A stretch of DNA of 64,000 nt from JAAXHF01 sp963665955 (lineage in GTDB: Bacteria > Desulfobacterota > Binatia > Bin18), in NCBI GenBank assembly GCA_965231765.1, contig OZ246887.1, positions 4,526,001 to 4,590,000 on the forward strand, in the 5' to 3' direction. Under the pieces are notes generated by a model that saw only the letters and a list, made by a program, of their open reading frames with translations, did no database searches and was not told the origin of the DNA. The stretch's first letter is position 1. Every line of letters starts with the position of its first letter. Of this stretch, positions 22,045-31,620 are shown piece after piece. The position numbers and the translations under genes were made by a program.

Positions 22045-23274
22045 ATGGGCGAAGCGTGGATTATTGATGCTGTTCGAACCCCGCGTGGACGGGGCAAAAA
22101 AGACGGCGCCCTGGCCGCCATTCACCCCCAGGAACTGATGGCGCAGGCGCTGAATGCCTTAAAGGACCGCAATCAGGTCAACCCGCTGGATGTCGAAGAC
22201 GTGCTGGTCGGGTGTGTCACCGCCTACGGCGAACAGGCCATGTGTATTGCCCGTATGTCGGTGCTGGCGGCAGAATGGCCGAACGACTCAACCGGCGTGA
22301 CGATCAACCGGTTCTGCGGGTCGGGCCAGCAGGCGGTGAACTTCGCGGCGATGGGCATCAAGTCCGGAGAACAAGATCTGGTCGTCGCTGGCGGCGTTGA
22401 ATCCATGTCCCGCGTTCCAATGAACGCCGACCGAGGTGGGATTGACGGTCATAATCGTAAACTGCGTAAACTCCACCCGCTGGTCCAGCAAGGCATCTCG
22501 GGCGATTTGATCGCCACTCTTGAGGGCTTCAGCCGCGAGGACTGTGACCACTTTGCGCTGGCGAGCCAACAGCGCTATGCCCGAGCACATAAAGAAGGTC
22601 GTCTTAAAAAGAGCCTCATTCCGGTCCGCGATGCCGATGGCAACGTCGTGCTTGAACACGACGAGTACCCGCGGGCAAGCACAACCTTGGAAGGGCTGGC
22701 CAAGCTGCCGCCTTCCTTTGGCGAACTGGGTAAATACGTGCAAAAGGGTGACACGCTGAGCTTCGACGAAAAAGCGAAGTCGCGTTATACGGACGTTGAG
22801 CAAATCGATCACGTGCATCACGCCGGCAACTCCTCAGGCATTGTTGATGGCGCCGGCGCGCTACTCCTCGCCTCGCCGGAATATGCGCGCAGCCACGGCA
22901 TGCAACCGCGGGCCCGCGTTGTGGCGACCGCAACGGCTGGTGCTGAGCCGATTATTATGCTGACGGCGCCGGTCCCGGCCACCCAACGGGTACTCAAAAA
23001 AGCCGGCATGACGATCAAGGATATCGATCTGGTCGAGATCAACGAGGCGTTTGCCGTGGTGCCGCTCAAGGTCATGAAAGACTGTGACATTGACCCGGAC
23101 AAGGTCAACGTCAATGGCGGTGCAATTGCGCTTGGTCATCCGCTCGGTGCGACGGGCAGCATGCTGGTCGGCACCGTGCTCGACGAGCTTGAGCGTCAGG
23201 ACAAAACCCTCGGGCTTGTCACTATGTGTATTGGTGGCGGAATGGGTATCGCCTCGATCATTGAGCGGATATGA
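22045..23274 (+). CDS. thiolase / acetyl-CoA C-acyltransferase
   Basis: 409 residues. The nucleophilic cysteine is in NRFCGSGQQAVNF (about residue 90). NEAFAVVP, the histidine in GGAIALGHPLGATGS (about 363) and the second cysteine in TMCIGGGMGIA (about 394) complete the site. It cleaves 3-ketoacyl-CoA, or condenses acetyl-CoA units. GGAGGAAACG precedes the ATG at 22045; an ATG at 22033 is possible and adds four residues. It stands alone here but fits the CoA-transferases and crotonases nearby. Confidence 0.93.
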   Translation: MGEAWIIDAVRTPRGRGKKDGALAAIHPQELMAQALNALKDRNQVNPLDVEDVLVGCVTAYGEQAMCIARMSVLAAEWPNDSTGVTINRFCGSGQQAVNFAAMGIKSGEQDLVVAGGVESMSRVPMNADRGGIDGHNRKLRKLHPLVQQGISGDLIATLEGFSREDCDHFALASQQRYARAHKEGRLKKSLIPVRDADGNVVLEHDEYPRASTTLEGLAKLPPSFGELGKYVQKGDTLSFDEKAKSRYTDVEQIDHVHHAGNSSGIVDGAGALLLASPEYARSHGMQPRARVVATATAGAEPIIMLTAPVPATQRVLKKAGMTIKDIDLVEINEAFAVVPLKVMKDCDIDPDKVNVNGGAIALGHPLGATGSMLVGTVLDELERQDKTLGLVTMCIGGGMGIASIIERI

Positions 23275-23340
23275 GATCTGGGCACCTTGTCTCCAGTCCA
23301 TAAGGGATAGGGCGGCGTTGTTCTAAGTGGACGCTGCGGA

Positions 23341-23694
23341 ATGGGAGGTATCGTGGGTGCAGTCGTACTTGACCGCAAGAAATTAGGCCGTAATGCCTTC
23401 TGGGGGGAGTGTAAAACAGCGACCCGTGCATCCCGACCCGTGGAGATCCGTACGGGCTGCAAAGAGTGGGAAGAGCTTCCTTTAGACATAAAATCGCTTT
23501 TCTATCTGGCAAAGCGTCGAGGGACGCCTCCTGATGATATCCCTATTCCGGCCGTGCCACCACTTGTGCTACTACAATGGACTGTCGCCTTGGCAGCCAT
23601 TGTTCTCGCCATAGTTTTCGTCTCGAAAGAATATATATTCACGATCGAAACCGGCCCAGATATGACACTAAAAATCAAAGGCGAGCCGACATAA
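23341..23694 (+). CDS. hypothetical protein with one membrane segment
   Basis: 117 residues from the ATG at 23341, or 113 from a GTG at 23353 that has GGGAGGT just upstream. A hydrophobic segment (LLQWTVALAAIVLAIVFVS) lies near residues 77-95 and a short tail follows. No family recognised. Codon use is plausible but the first half has a mixed character, so the call is tentative. Confidence 0.4.
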   Translation: MGGIVGAVVLDRKKLGRNAFWGECKTATRASRPVEIRTGCKEWEELPLDIKSLFYLAKRRGTPPDDIPIPAVPPLVLLQWTVALAAIVLAIVFVSKEYIFTIETGPDMTLKIKGEPT

Positions 23695-23696
23695 GA

Positions 23697-23718
23697 CCGA
23701 GGCTGACTTTGGCCTCGG
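23697..23718 (+). terminator. hairpin directly after the stop codon
   Basis: CCGAGGC / GCCTCGG, a perfect 7-bp stem with an 8-nt loop, begins 3 bp after the stop at 23694. No T-run follows, so it may be a factor-dependent terminator or an mRNA-stabilising hairpin. Confidence 0.35.
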
Positions 23719-23816
23719 CCGCGTTTCCGGTGAAGTCCACTTTCCTGCCCCGCACAGAGCGATGTCACCCTCTGACCGTGCTATACACTCGGCAGGGGGT
23801 GGGGGTAAGAGCAAGG

Positions 23817-23843
23817 TTGACATCATAATTCGTATTTTATCTT
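23817..23843 (+). promoter_or_regulatory. possible sigma-70 promoter of the Uma2 gene
   Basis: TTGACA at 23817, then TATCTT at 23838, with a short 15-bp spacer in an AT-rich stretch. It lies about 70 bp before the Uma2 start. The perfect -35 and AT-rich context support it; the spacer argues against. Confidence 0.3.
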
Positions 23844-23914
23844 TTATCAGTGAGCGGGCAAAAAATATTGCCCTTCGTGACATTCCAGCACACCAGAGCG
23901 AAGAGGTGGAGCAT

Positions 23915-24673
23915 ATGACAGCATCCCGAGAAGTCCAGCCCGACTCGTTCATGGACTCCCCCCCCACGTCTCCCACTCCTGAGACAGAATATCTCCCAGA
24001 ATCGGATGGCAAACCCATGGCCGAAACCGATGTGCACCGGACGCAAATGATTGAGCTATTGGAATGTTTGGCGGAGTATTACCGCGCCGACCCCCGCGTC
24101 TATGTGACTGGCAATATTTTTCTCTACTTTCGCAACCACGAGGGCGAGCGCCAATCGATTAGTCCGGATATCTTCGTTGTACGCGGTGTCGAAAAGAAGC
24201 TCCGGCGTATCTACAATCTGGACGTTGAGAAAAAGGCGCCGGATGTCGTGCTTGAGCTGACCTCACGCCACACCAAAGTCGAAGATTTGGGCAACAAGCG
24301 GGTCATCTATGCCGACCTGGGCGTGTCCGAATATTTCCTTTTTGACCCCCTCGACGGCACCCTGACTCCCCAGTTGCGCGGGTTTCGTTTACAAGGTGGC
24401 GAATATATCCCAATGGTCGGAACGCGACTGGCCAGCGAGGTCTTAGGCTTGGATTTGGTTGTCGAAGACGATCAGTTGCGCCTGTATAATCCACACACCG
24501 CCGAACGCTTGCGTACGCATGCCGAAGCCGAGGCCGCCCGACGAGAAGCCGAGGCCGCCCGACGAGAAGCCGAGGCCGCCCGGCAAGAAGCCGAAGCGGC
24601 CCGGCAAGAAGCCGAAGCGGAAAACACACGCTTGCGCGAAGAATTGGCGCGTCTGCGGGCGGGGCAAGGCTAA
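23915..24673 (+). CDS. Uma2-family (DUF820) nuclease-fold protein with coiled-coil tail
   Basis: 252 residues from the ATG at 23915 (GAGGTGGA upstream). The core has the PD-(D/E)XK pattern of Uma2: ISPDIFVVRGV, VVLELTSRHTKVEDLGNKRV and IYADLGVSEYFLFDPLDG. The C-terminal 45 residues are an Ala/Glu/Arg coiled coil built on a 7-residue repeat. Such genes are abundant in cyanobacteria and other multicellular or large-genome bacteria; their role is unproven, though a DNase function is often proposed from the fold. Confidence 0.85.
   Translation: MTASREVQPDSFMDSPPTSPTPETEYLPESDGKPMAETDVHRTQMIELLECLAEYYRADPRVYVTGNIFLYFRNHEGERQSISPDIFVVRGVEKKLRRIYNLDVEKKAPDVVLELTSRHTKVEDLGNKRVIYADLGVSEYFLFDPLDGTLTPQLRGFRLQGGEYIPMVGTRLASEVLGLDLVVEDDQLRLYNPHTAERLRTHAEAEAARREAEAARREAEAARQEAEAARQEAEAENTRLREELARLRAGQG
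24527..24610. repeat. 21-bp tandem repeat encoding heptads
   Basis: Four copies of a 21-bp unit (GCCGAGGCCGCCCGACGAGA plus A, with a few changes), encoding AEAARRE or AEAARQE. The first two copies are identical, which suggests recent duplication. The unit equals one coiled-coil heptad. Confidence 0.85.
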
Positions 24674-24794
24674 GCAGAATCCGGTCGGCGTTCTTGGCGG
24701 CCCGCTCCCGACAAGGCCCTTGACCCCTTTGCCTCACAGGGGACCAAGACTGGGCGACAGCCAACTGAGATCTTCTCTGAGCGGTTTACCTCAC

Positions 24795-26534
24795 CTACCT
24801 GGCCTGGCCGCCCCGCAGCAGCTTGCCTGGGAGCGCCTCGGTACACGTGCCGTCCTCAAAGATCGGCTCGCCGTTGACCATCACATAGCGATAGCCCTCA
24901 GCCCGCTGCACCCGCCGCCACTCGCCAGCCGGCAGATCGTGTACGATCTCATCGGGCAAGGCATCCAGTTTATCCAGATCGTAGATGATGATATCGGCAG
25001 CCATGCCTTCACGCAGCGTGCCCCGATCCTTAATACACGACGCCCAAGCCATCAGCCCACTTAAGCGAAAGTGCGCTTCCTCCAAGCTCAGCAGCCCGGC
25101 ATCGCGTGACATCCAGGCCAACACCTCAGTCGGATAGATGGACGGGGTGATAAACTTGACGTGCGCCCCACCGTCCGACACGCCAGGCAGCACATAAGGC
25201 GACTCCATCAACTCTTTGAAGTTTTCGACCTTGGCAGCGGTGACTGGGCCGGCCCACTCCGTCCTGAGGTCGTCGGCAACTGACAGGTCGAGCATCGCAT
25301 CAATCGGGTGTTTGTTTTCTTGCTCGGCAATCTGGGTAATCGATAGCCCTTCATACTGGTCTTTGAGATCCTGGCGGCGGACTTTGCGGGCGATGAACTT
25401 GGGCAGCTCACCAAACAGAAAATCACTCGATTTAGGGGCATCAAAGTCCTGTCGCAGGGCGTTGCGCATTGCAGGGTCCGACAGCTTGGCTTTGCGCTCT
25501 TCAACGGTTCCGACGGTGGCGTTGCGCCAAGCTTCGCTATCGTCAAACAGGTTCCAGTCTTCCAACGTCAGCCGGGCGGGCATACGCGTGGTCAAGCCTT
25601 GTCCGAGTACCCGCCGGCCTGCCACATTATGCTCCGCGATGCGTTGTAACTGGGCCTGGTGGACTTCGGGAAAACGGTCGTTGACGACAATCGCGTTGAA
25701 CAGCACGGAACAGCCACTCTCTGCCGCCATTTGGGCGCTAAAGTCGATATCACTCTGAGTGCCGAAGGCGGACTGGTCGGCCTCAACGGTGGACTGGGTA
25801 ATCTGAATAAAGCCGTCACCCCCGCTTTTGCCTAATTCCCGCGCCATCGTCAAATAGAAATCTTCTGGCAGGATATCCGAAATCATTGGCGTGCCATCAT
25901 AGTCGCGTTGCAAGGCTCCGCGCGAGATCAGACGTTGGGTTGACCAACCGGCGGCTCCGGCCTGCATCGCGCCATGGAAGTGGCCCAAGATGCGCTCCAT
26001 ATCCTTGTCGTTCGGCAGCCGTTTTTTGGCCTCGTCAAACCCGCCCATCTCATACGCTACGGCCGGTGAAATCGGAAACAATTGTGAGATGTTGACCCCC
26101 AGGGGCAAATGTTCGAGGCGGTCCATGTACTGGGGGAAGGTCTCCCAGTCAAGCTTGATCGATACCTGCATCGGCGGGAGGGGAATCGCCTCGTTGCGTG
26201 ACAGCGCCAGCATCGCTCGCTCGGCATCCTGGGCACGTAGCGGGGCAAACCCAAACCCACAGTTGCCCAGTGTGACTGAGGTGATGCCATGCCAGCTTCC
26301 AATCGTGCAGTACGGGTCCCAATGGATCTGGGCGTCATAGTGGGTATGCAGATCAATCGCTCCAGGGGCAACAATCAGCCCGCTCGCATCAATGACCCGC
26401 GCTGCATCGCTGGTGTTCAGCCGGCCGGTTTTGGCGACCTTGCCGTTCTTGATCCCCAGGTCAGCCCGGTAGCGGGGAACCCGCGTTCCGTCAATAATCG
26501 TACCGTCTTTGATCAGCACATCAAATTCTGGCAT
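24795..26534 (-). CDS. N-acyl-D-amino-acid deacylase-type amidohydrolase
   Basis: 579 residues. FDVLIKDGTIIDGT at the start, the metal-binding DLHTHYDAQIHWDP, then SVTLGNCGFGFAP, GGAHVKFITPS and the terminal WRRVQRAEGYRYVMVNGEPI are features of the D-aminoacylase branch of the amidohydrolases. It would hydrolyse an amide or cyclic amide; the exact substrate cannot be told. AGGAGGGAC precedes the ATG. 26535-26740 upstream holds nothing I can identify. Confidence 0.88.
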   Translation of the reverse strand: MPEFDVLIKDGTIIDGTRVPRYRADLGIKNGKVAKTGRLNTSDAARVIDASGLIVAPGAIDLHTHYDAQIHWDPYCTIGSWHGITSVTLGNCGFGFAPLRAQDAERAMLALSRNEAIPLPPMQVSIKLDWETFPQYMDRLEHLPLGVNISQLFPISPAVAYEMGGFDEAKKRLPNDKDMERILGHFHGAMQAGAAGWSTQRLISRGALQRDYDGTPMISDILPEDFYLTMARELGKSGGDGFIQITQSTVEADQSAFGTQSDIDFSAQMAAESGCSVLFNAIVVNDRFPEVHQAQLQRIAEHNVAGRRVLGQGLTTRMPARLTLEDWNLFDDSEAWRNATVGTVEERKAKLSDPAMRNALRQDFDAPKSSDFLFGELPKFIARKVRRQDLKDQYEGLSITQIAEQENKHPIDAMLDLSVADDLRTEWAGPVTAAKVENFKELMESPYVLPGVSDGGAHVKFITPSIYPTEVLAWMSRDAGLLSLEEAHFRLSGLMAWASCIKDRGTLREGMAADIIIYDLDKLDALPDEIVHDLPAGEWRRVQRAEGYRYVMVNGEPIFEDGTCTEALPGKLLRGGQAR

Positions 26535-26740
26535 ATGTCCCTCCTGTGGAGTTGGTTACCGCGTTGGTTGAAAAATACGACGCCAACAACTCTCTTGATG
26601 GTTGAACCGGTGCTGTTTGGTATGTTGCTAATTTCGTTATTACTGCGTCTGTGACCTAGAAGCAAGAGATGCGCCCAGCACCACCAGGGCAAGATCATGT
26701 AGGGGCTCAGGAACTCAATATGCGCCTCGTCCCAACGCCT

Positions 26741-27421
26741 CTACCACGGCAGGACTTCGCCATTCGCATGCCAGAATTTTCCGGTCTGCTCCAACGTCAG
26801 TTCATCCATGCGGGCGATTAATCCACGCGCGGCGACCTCGGGCTCAATCAGTTGACTCCGGACACTCTCAGACAAATTGGGAACCAGTGCGGTATTCACC
26901 ATCCCCGGGTGGAGTAAGGCAACCGCGATCCCGCGTTCCTTGAGGTCTTGGGCCAAGGAGACGCCCGCCATGTTTGCGGCGGCCTTTGACATCCGGTAGC
27001 CATACAGCCGGCCGGAGATGTTATCCGTGACAGATCCCATCCGACTTGTCACAATGCCGACTTTTGAACCCTGCTGAAGACATGCCAGCAGGGCATGCAC
27101 GACCCGCAGCGGTCCAAGCGCATTCACTTCTATCTGGCGTTGTACCCCGGCAAGGTCGAGCCGTTCCAGGCTGTCGTCAAGATAGATTCCGGCGATATTG
27201 ACGAGGACGTCCACGCGGGTCCCGACCATTCGCTGCGCAAAAGCGTGGACCGCAGCGTCAGAGGTCACATCAACCCCCGTCTCCACCCGCGCGCCCTTTT
27301 CAGTCAATGTAGACGAGCCTTCCAAACACGCCGCGATAACCTGCTCCCCACGCGCGCACAGCTGGAGACCCAGTGCTTCGCCAATGCCCCGATCTGCTCC
27401 GACAATAAGATGTGTTGCCAT
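26741..27421 (-). CDS. SDR-family oxidoreductase
   Basis: 226 residues. NAD(P)-binding LIVGADRGIGEALG near residue 5, LVNIAGIY, catalytic Ser in IVTSRMGSV, and the YxxxK in LYGYRMSKAA. It is a classical short-chain dehydrogenase, perhaps of the C-factor-like branch. GGAGGGAAG before the ATG at 27421 decides the start over an upstream TTG. Substrate unknown. Confidence 0.88.
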   Translation of the reverse strand: MATHLIVGADRGIGEALGLQLCARGEQVIAACLEGSSTLTEKGARVETGVDVTSDAAVHAFAQRMVGTRVDVLVNIAGIYLDDSLERLDLAGVQRQIEVNALGPLRVVHALLACLQQGSKVGIVTSRMGSVTDNISGRLYGYRMSKAAANMAGVSLAQDLKERGIAVALLHPGMVNTALVPNLSESVRSQLIEPEVAARGLIARMDELTLEQTGKFWHANGEVLPW

Positions 27422-27572
27422 TCTTCCCTCCAAGAAAACTCCGAACGTTTATCTCCTACGCCGTGCGGACTGTATCTCTCAACACCCTCACGGTTGCCCG
27501 CTGAGAGGTTTCAGATTTTTTGGGTTATTCTTGAGCATCGTACACCACTGGGGTCAGCTACGTGCCTATGGG

Positions 27573-28829
27573 TCAACCAAACAGAAGCTGCTGAATATGC
27601 TCGGGCTTGGCAACCAAGCCAGCCAGCTTGTCGAGTGAAGCATCAATGGCCTGGGCGAAAGCCTGGGGGCCACCGAAGCGCTGCAGCGTTTCTGGCGACA
27701 TAAACTTGAACAGGAAGTCAGCTGTCCCGGGCGGCAGAGCAGCGAGGTGGACTGCTAGGATGCCATAATCTTGCAGGAGCAGCATGGCTAACGCGGCGGC
27801 CGCTTCATACGGAACAAGCGGTGCCTGGCTCAGACCGGCCCGCTCCAGGACCAATTCAAGCATATCGTCTGCTGGCAGCTCAGCGATAACTGGTGTTTCG
27901 TGTATGCGGTTGCCAAGCACGGCGCGCAGAGCGGCTGCGACGTGTTTGGTGCTATTCACAAGAGCCTGGACACGTTCCGGTGTGTATTCTTCCAACGAGC
28001 GTACCACTGCTGGATATAGCAGCGGTCGAGCCTCAAGTCCAAACTCCCAGGCGCGCGCCCGAATGCGCGCAACTAGCTGTTTCTCGCCAGCCATCAGGCC
28101 GACCCGTGGACCGCTGGTGCCGTATTTATCAAGCCCTGTCGCGCCCAGGTCTACACCTATTTCCAGCATCTTGGGCTGGTCCAAGATGGCCGGACCGACC
28201 CGCGCTCCACCAGCCTCGTCCGCATACACGAGGATGCCCCTGGCGTGGGCCAAGCGGACGATTTGCTGTAATTCGGTAATCGACAGCGCCTCGTAGGTCA
28301 CCGCTAGCCGTGTCAGCACAACCAGGGCGACTTCTTTTTCCTGCTCCATTACTGCCCTGAACTCATCCCCACCTTTGGTATCTACGAAGCGGGCGCCGAC
28401 GTGTGCCGCCGCCCGAATGACGGACGGATGGCTATGGCCTGCCGACACACCAACAACGACATCGCCCGGCTTCAGCAGCACCAGATGCGTTGCCAATGTG
28501 GCAGCTGTGAGCCGATTGAAGAGCATGAAATCGTGCCGATCCGAAGACCCACCGAGGTGCTCCAGGGTTAGTCTGCGGAGCCGATCAGCATACAACGCAG
28601 GAGCGATTTCATCGTGGGCAAACAGGACATCCTCTCCAGTCAGGGGCAGGCCATGTTCGAGCCCGGTGAAGTTGAAGATGGCCTCAGGACCCTTTTCACC
28701 GATGCGACGTTCGATAATACGACCGGCCTGCTGAAGCTTGCGGAAATCGTCTTCCGTACTGCTCAGGATAGCTCCTCGGGCGTACGGCAGAGCCTCGGCA
28801 AATAGATTCCCGAAACGATCGGCTTTCAT
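27573..28829 (-). CDS. PLP-dependent fold-type I enzyme (SelA/SHMT-like)
   Basis: 418 residues from the ATG at 28829, which has GGGGGAGGG upstream; the ATG at 28868 has no ribosome site. Visible are the small-domain helix FRKLQQAGRIIERRIG, VVGVSAGHSHPSVIRAAAHV, the cofactor aspartate in ILVYADEAGGARVGP and the Schiff-base lysine in GATGLDKYGTSGPRVGLM. This resembles the selenocysteine synthase/SHMT-like group, but there is no selenocysteine machinery here. The true reaction is unknown. It is divergent from the alcohol dehydrogenase gene at 28936. Confidence 0.75.
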   Translation of the reverse strand: MKADRFGNLFAEALPYARGAILSSTEDDFRKLQQAGRIIERRIGEKGPEAIFNFTGLEHGLPLTGEDVLFAHDEIAPALYADRLRRLTLEHLGGSSDRHDFMLFNRLTAATLATHLVLLKPGDVVVGVSAGHSHPSVIRAAAHVGARFVDTKGGDEFRAVMEQEKEVALVVLTRLAVTYEALSITELQQIVRLAHARGILVYADEAGGARVGPAILDQPKMLEIGVDLGATGLDKYGTSGPRVGLMAGEKQLVARIRARAWEFGLEARPLLYPAVVRSLEEYTPERVQALVNSTKHVAAALRAVLGNRIHETPVIAELPADDMLELVLERAGLSQAPLVPYEAAAALAMLLLQDYGILAVHLAALPPGTADFLFKFMSPETLQRFGGPQAFAQAIDASLDKLAGLVAKPEHIQQLLFG

Positions 28830-28935
28830 GACGAAACCCTCCCCCAAAATGAGATCTGATTCTTTCATAATAATACTGTCTTGGCGAAAATTCCAACACG
28901 GCGTAGGATACGCCTAGTAAAGGAGGGACCCGCAT

Positions 28936-30036
28936 ATGAAAGCCGCAGTCCTGTCGGAAGTTGGTGGTCGGCTGGCCATCGAGGACATTCCCCAGCCACA
29001 TCCCAAGGCTGGCGAAGTATTGGTCAAAGTCACTGCGTGTGGTGTATGTCATACCGATCTGCATGTGATCAAGGGCGAAGTAAAATTTCCCGTGCCGTGT
29101 GTGCTGGGCCACGAGATCTCTGGCGTTGTTGCCGAGGTCGGACCTGAGGTGAAGACGACACAGACTGGAGAGAGCGTGGTGTGTAGCTTTATCATGCCAT
29201 GCGGGGTGTGTGCCTACTGTGTACAGGGGCGGGACGATCTGTGTGAGACTTTCTTCGCCATAAATCGCCTGAAGGGCACGCTGTACGACGGAGAAAGTCG
29301 TCTGGCCCGTGCTGATGGTTCGACTCTGGCCATGTATAGCATGGGCGGTTTGGCTGAATACGCTGTTGTTCCAGTCAGTGATGTCTTTCCTGCTCCCGAC
29401 AATGTGCCGCTGACAGATGCGTGTATTCTTGGCTGCGCCATGATGACGGCCTATGGCGCGGTGAAGAACCAGGCACGCGTCCAACCGAGCGATAGCGTGG
29501 CCGTCGTCGGTGTAGGCGGCGTGGGCTCGAATGTGATTCAGGTCGCCAAGGCTTTTGGAGCCAGCCAGATTATTGCGCTTGATATACGTGACGATAAATT
29601 GGAAGCGGCCCAGGCGCTTGGCGCAACCCATACGGTGAACGCCAGCCAAGGGGATGTGGTCGCCGCAGTCAATGCCCTCACTGACGGCCATGGCGTGGAC
29701 GTGGCCATTGAAGCCTTGGGCCGCCCGGAAACAGTGGTGAACGCATTCATGATGACACGCGATGGTGGACGGGTGGTAGTGATCGGTATTGCCCCTGGCA
29801 CGACAACAGCTGGCATTGAGATTACCCGTTTGGTCCGGCGTGGCATCCAGCTCATGGGCTCGTATGGCAGCCGCGTCCGCACTGACCTGCCTAAGGTGTT
29901 GGCATTAGCCGCCCAGGGGCAGGTCAATGTGTCTCAACCTATTACTCGCCGCTACCGCCTGGAGCAGGCGGATGAAGCCTATGCGGCATTGAATCGGGGG
30001 GAGATTATTGGACGGGCTATTGTCAATATGAGCTAG
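28936..30036 (+). CDS. zinc-dependent alcohol dehydrogenase (MDR family)
   Basis: 366 residues. Catalytic zinc ligands in ACGVCHTDLH and LGHEISG; structural zinc in PCGVCAYCVQGRDDLC (four Cys). NAD-binding VVGVGGVGSNVIQVAKAFGA near residue 193. It oxidises an alcohol to an aldehyde or the reverse. AAAGGAGGG precedes the ATG. It heads a six-gene same-strand run ending at 34534. The next gene, a CoA-acylating semialdehyde dehydrogenase, is a natural acceptor of its product. Confidence 0.92.
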   Translation: MKAAVLSEVGGRLAIEDIPQPHPKAGEVLVKVTACGVCHTDLHVIKGEVKFPVPCVLGHEISGVVAEVGPEVKTTQTGESVVCSFIMPCGVCAYCVQGRDDLCETFFAINRLKGTLYDGESRLARADGSTLAMYSMGGLAEYAVVPVSDVFPAPDNVPLTDACILGCAMMTAYGAVKNQARVQPSDSVAVVGVGGVGSNVIQVAKAFGASQIIALDIRDDKLEAAQALGATHTVNASQGDVVAAVNALTDGHGVDVAIEALGRPETVVNAFMMTRDGGRVVVIGIAPGTTTAGIEITRLVRRGIQLMGSYGSRVRTDLPKVLALAAQGQVNVSQPITRRYRLEQADEAYAALNRGEIIGRAIVNMS

Positions 30037-30107
30037 GTATACTGCGGCGGAAGTCCTCCCTCAGTTATCCGAAAGAAAGCTCCTCCAACACAATAGGAGA
30101 CCACACT

Positions 30108-31562
30108 ATGCCAAGCACACAACTCCTCAACTATATTCATGGCGAATGGCGCCGGCCTGGTGACGGACAACAGCTCGATATTATGAACCCGGCCACTGCA
30201 CAAGGCATTGCCAGCATCCCGCTGTCTCCAGCTGCTGAGGTTGATGCGGCTGTCCGAGCAGCAGCAGACGTCTTTCCGGACTGGCGCCGCACCCCGGCCG
30301 GAGAACGCGTCCAATACTTGTTTCAGCTGAAAACTTTGCTCGAAGCGAACATACAGGACCTTGCCGAGACGGTGACCAATGAATGCGGCAAGACTTTGAG
30401 TGAGGCGACAGGTGAGATACGCCGCGGCATTGAAAATGTCGAAGTGGCGTGCGGTATTCCGACTCTGCTGCAGGGGGCCTATAGCGAAGATATTGCACGC
30501 GGCATAGACGAGGTCTTGATTCGTCAGCCGGTCGGCGTGGTTGCGGCTATCACCCCCTTCAACTTCCCCGGCATGATTCCTTTGTGGTTCCTGCCCTACG
30601 CTATTGCCTGCGGGAACACATTTATCCTCAAACCTTCCGACAAGACGCCGATGACCGCCCAAAAGATAGTTGCCTTGATCGAGCAGACAGGCTTACCTAA
30701 AGGGGTCGTGAACTTGGTCAACGGCGCCAAAGAGACGGTCGATGCTGTGCTGGATCATGCTGAGGTCCGAGCCATCAGCTTTGTCGGCTCAAGTCCAGTC
30801 GCCAAATACGTCTACAGCCGGGCTACCGCAAACGGCAAACGCGCTCAATGCCAAGGCGGAGCAAAGAATCCGATTATTGTCCTGCCCGACGCTGATATGG
30901 CTGAAGTCAGCACTGTTGTTGCTGAGTCGGCCTTTGGCTGTGCTGGCCAGCGCTGTCTGGCCGCTTCGCTGGCCATCGCTGTTGGCGACGCCAAACACCC
31001 CTTTACTCAGGCTATGGCGGACGTGGCCGCTTCCCGCCAAGTCGGATACGGGCTGGACGAAGGGATCGAGATGGGACCAGTCATCCGCGCCGAGAGCAAA
31101 GCCCGGATTGAACAGGCCATTCAAACCGGAGTGGACGAGGGCGCCAAGCTCGTCGTTGATGGTCGCAATGCGCATATCGACAGTTATACACAAGGCTATT
31201 TCCTCAAACCGACGATTCTTGAAGACGTGCAGCCAGACAGCCAGATTGCTCAGACGGAGATCTTTGGCCCAGTGTTGGGGCTGATGCACGCCAACGATAT
31301 TGATGCAGCCATTGCTCTGGTCAACCGCCAGGCGTATGGCAACATGGCCTGCTTATTCACTCAGAGCGGAGCTGCGGCGCGTAAATTCCGGTACGAAGCT
31401 CAGGTTGGCAACATTGGCATCAACGTTGGAGTCGCCGCCCCCATGGCCTTCTTTCCTTTCTCCGGCTGGAAAGACAGCTTTTTTGGTGACCTGCATGGTC
31501 AAGGCCGTGATGCGATTGATTTTTACACCGAGAAGAAAGTGGTTGTGGAGCGCTGGCCATAG
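30108..31562 (+). CDS. mmsA: CoA-acylating methylmalonate-semialdehyde dehydrogenase
   Basis: 484 residues. QPVGVVAAITPFNFPGMIPL, LKPSDKTPMTAQ, FVGSSPVAKYVYSRATANGK and the catalytic cysteine in GCAGQRCLAASLA match the MmsA branch, which oxidises malonate or methylmalonate semialdehyde to acetyl- or propionyl-CoA without a separate ligase. Typical length. It follows the alcohol dehydrogenase gene by 71 bp. Related aldehydes from xenobiotic or valine breakdown are possible substrates (inference). Confidence 0.9.
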   Translation: MPSTQLLNYIHGEWRRPGDGQQLDIMNPATAQGIASIPLSPAAEVDAAVRAAADVFPDWRRTPAGERVQYLFQLKTLLEANIQDLAETVTNECGKTLSEATGEIRRGIENVEVACGIPTLLQGAYSEDIARGIDEVLIRQPVGVVAAITPFNFPGMIPLWFLPYAIACGNTFILKPSDKTPMTAQKIVALIEQTGLPKGVVNLVNGAKETVDAVLDHAEVRAISFVGSSPVAKYVYSRATANGKRAQCQGGAKNPIIVLPDADMAEVSTVVAESAFGCAGQRCLAASLAIAVGDAKHPFTQAMADVAASRQVGYGLDEGIEMGPVIRAESKARIEQAIQTGVDEGAKLVVDGRNAHIDSYTQGYFLKPTILEDVQPDSQIAQTEIFGPVLGLMHANDIDAAIALVNRQAYGNMACLFTQSGAAARKFRYEAQVGNIGINVGVAAPMAFFPFSGWKDSFFGDLHGQGRDAIDFYTEKKVVVERWP

Positions 31563-31620
31563 AGGTAAGCGTGAGAACGAAGCGCATGTGGAGGTAAGGC
31601 ACGATAAAGGAGGGATTACA

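Noticed and set aside
23258..23512. Minus-strand frame opposite the thiolase end and the hypothetical gene
   Set aside because: No ribosome site or motif, and it overlaps the thiolase 3' end.
24527..24610. 21-bp repeats considered as a CRISPR-like array
   Set aside because: Units are contiguous without spacers and encode coiled-coil heptads in frame.
28696..29691. Long open frame on the minus strand across the alcohol dehydrogenase gene
   Set aside because: It overlaps a gene with clear zinc and NAD motifs and shows no family pattern itself; a shadow of the real frame.
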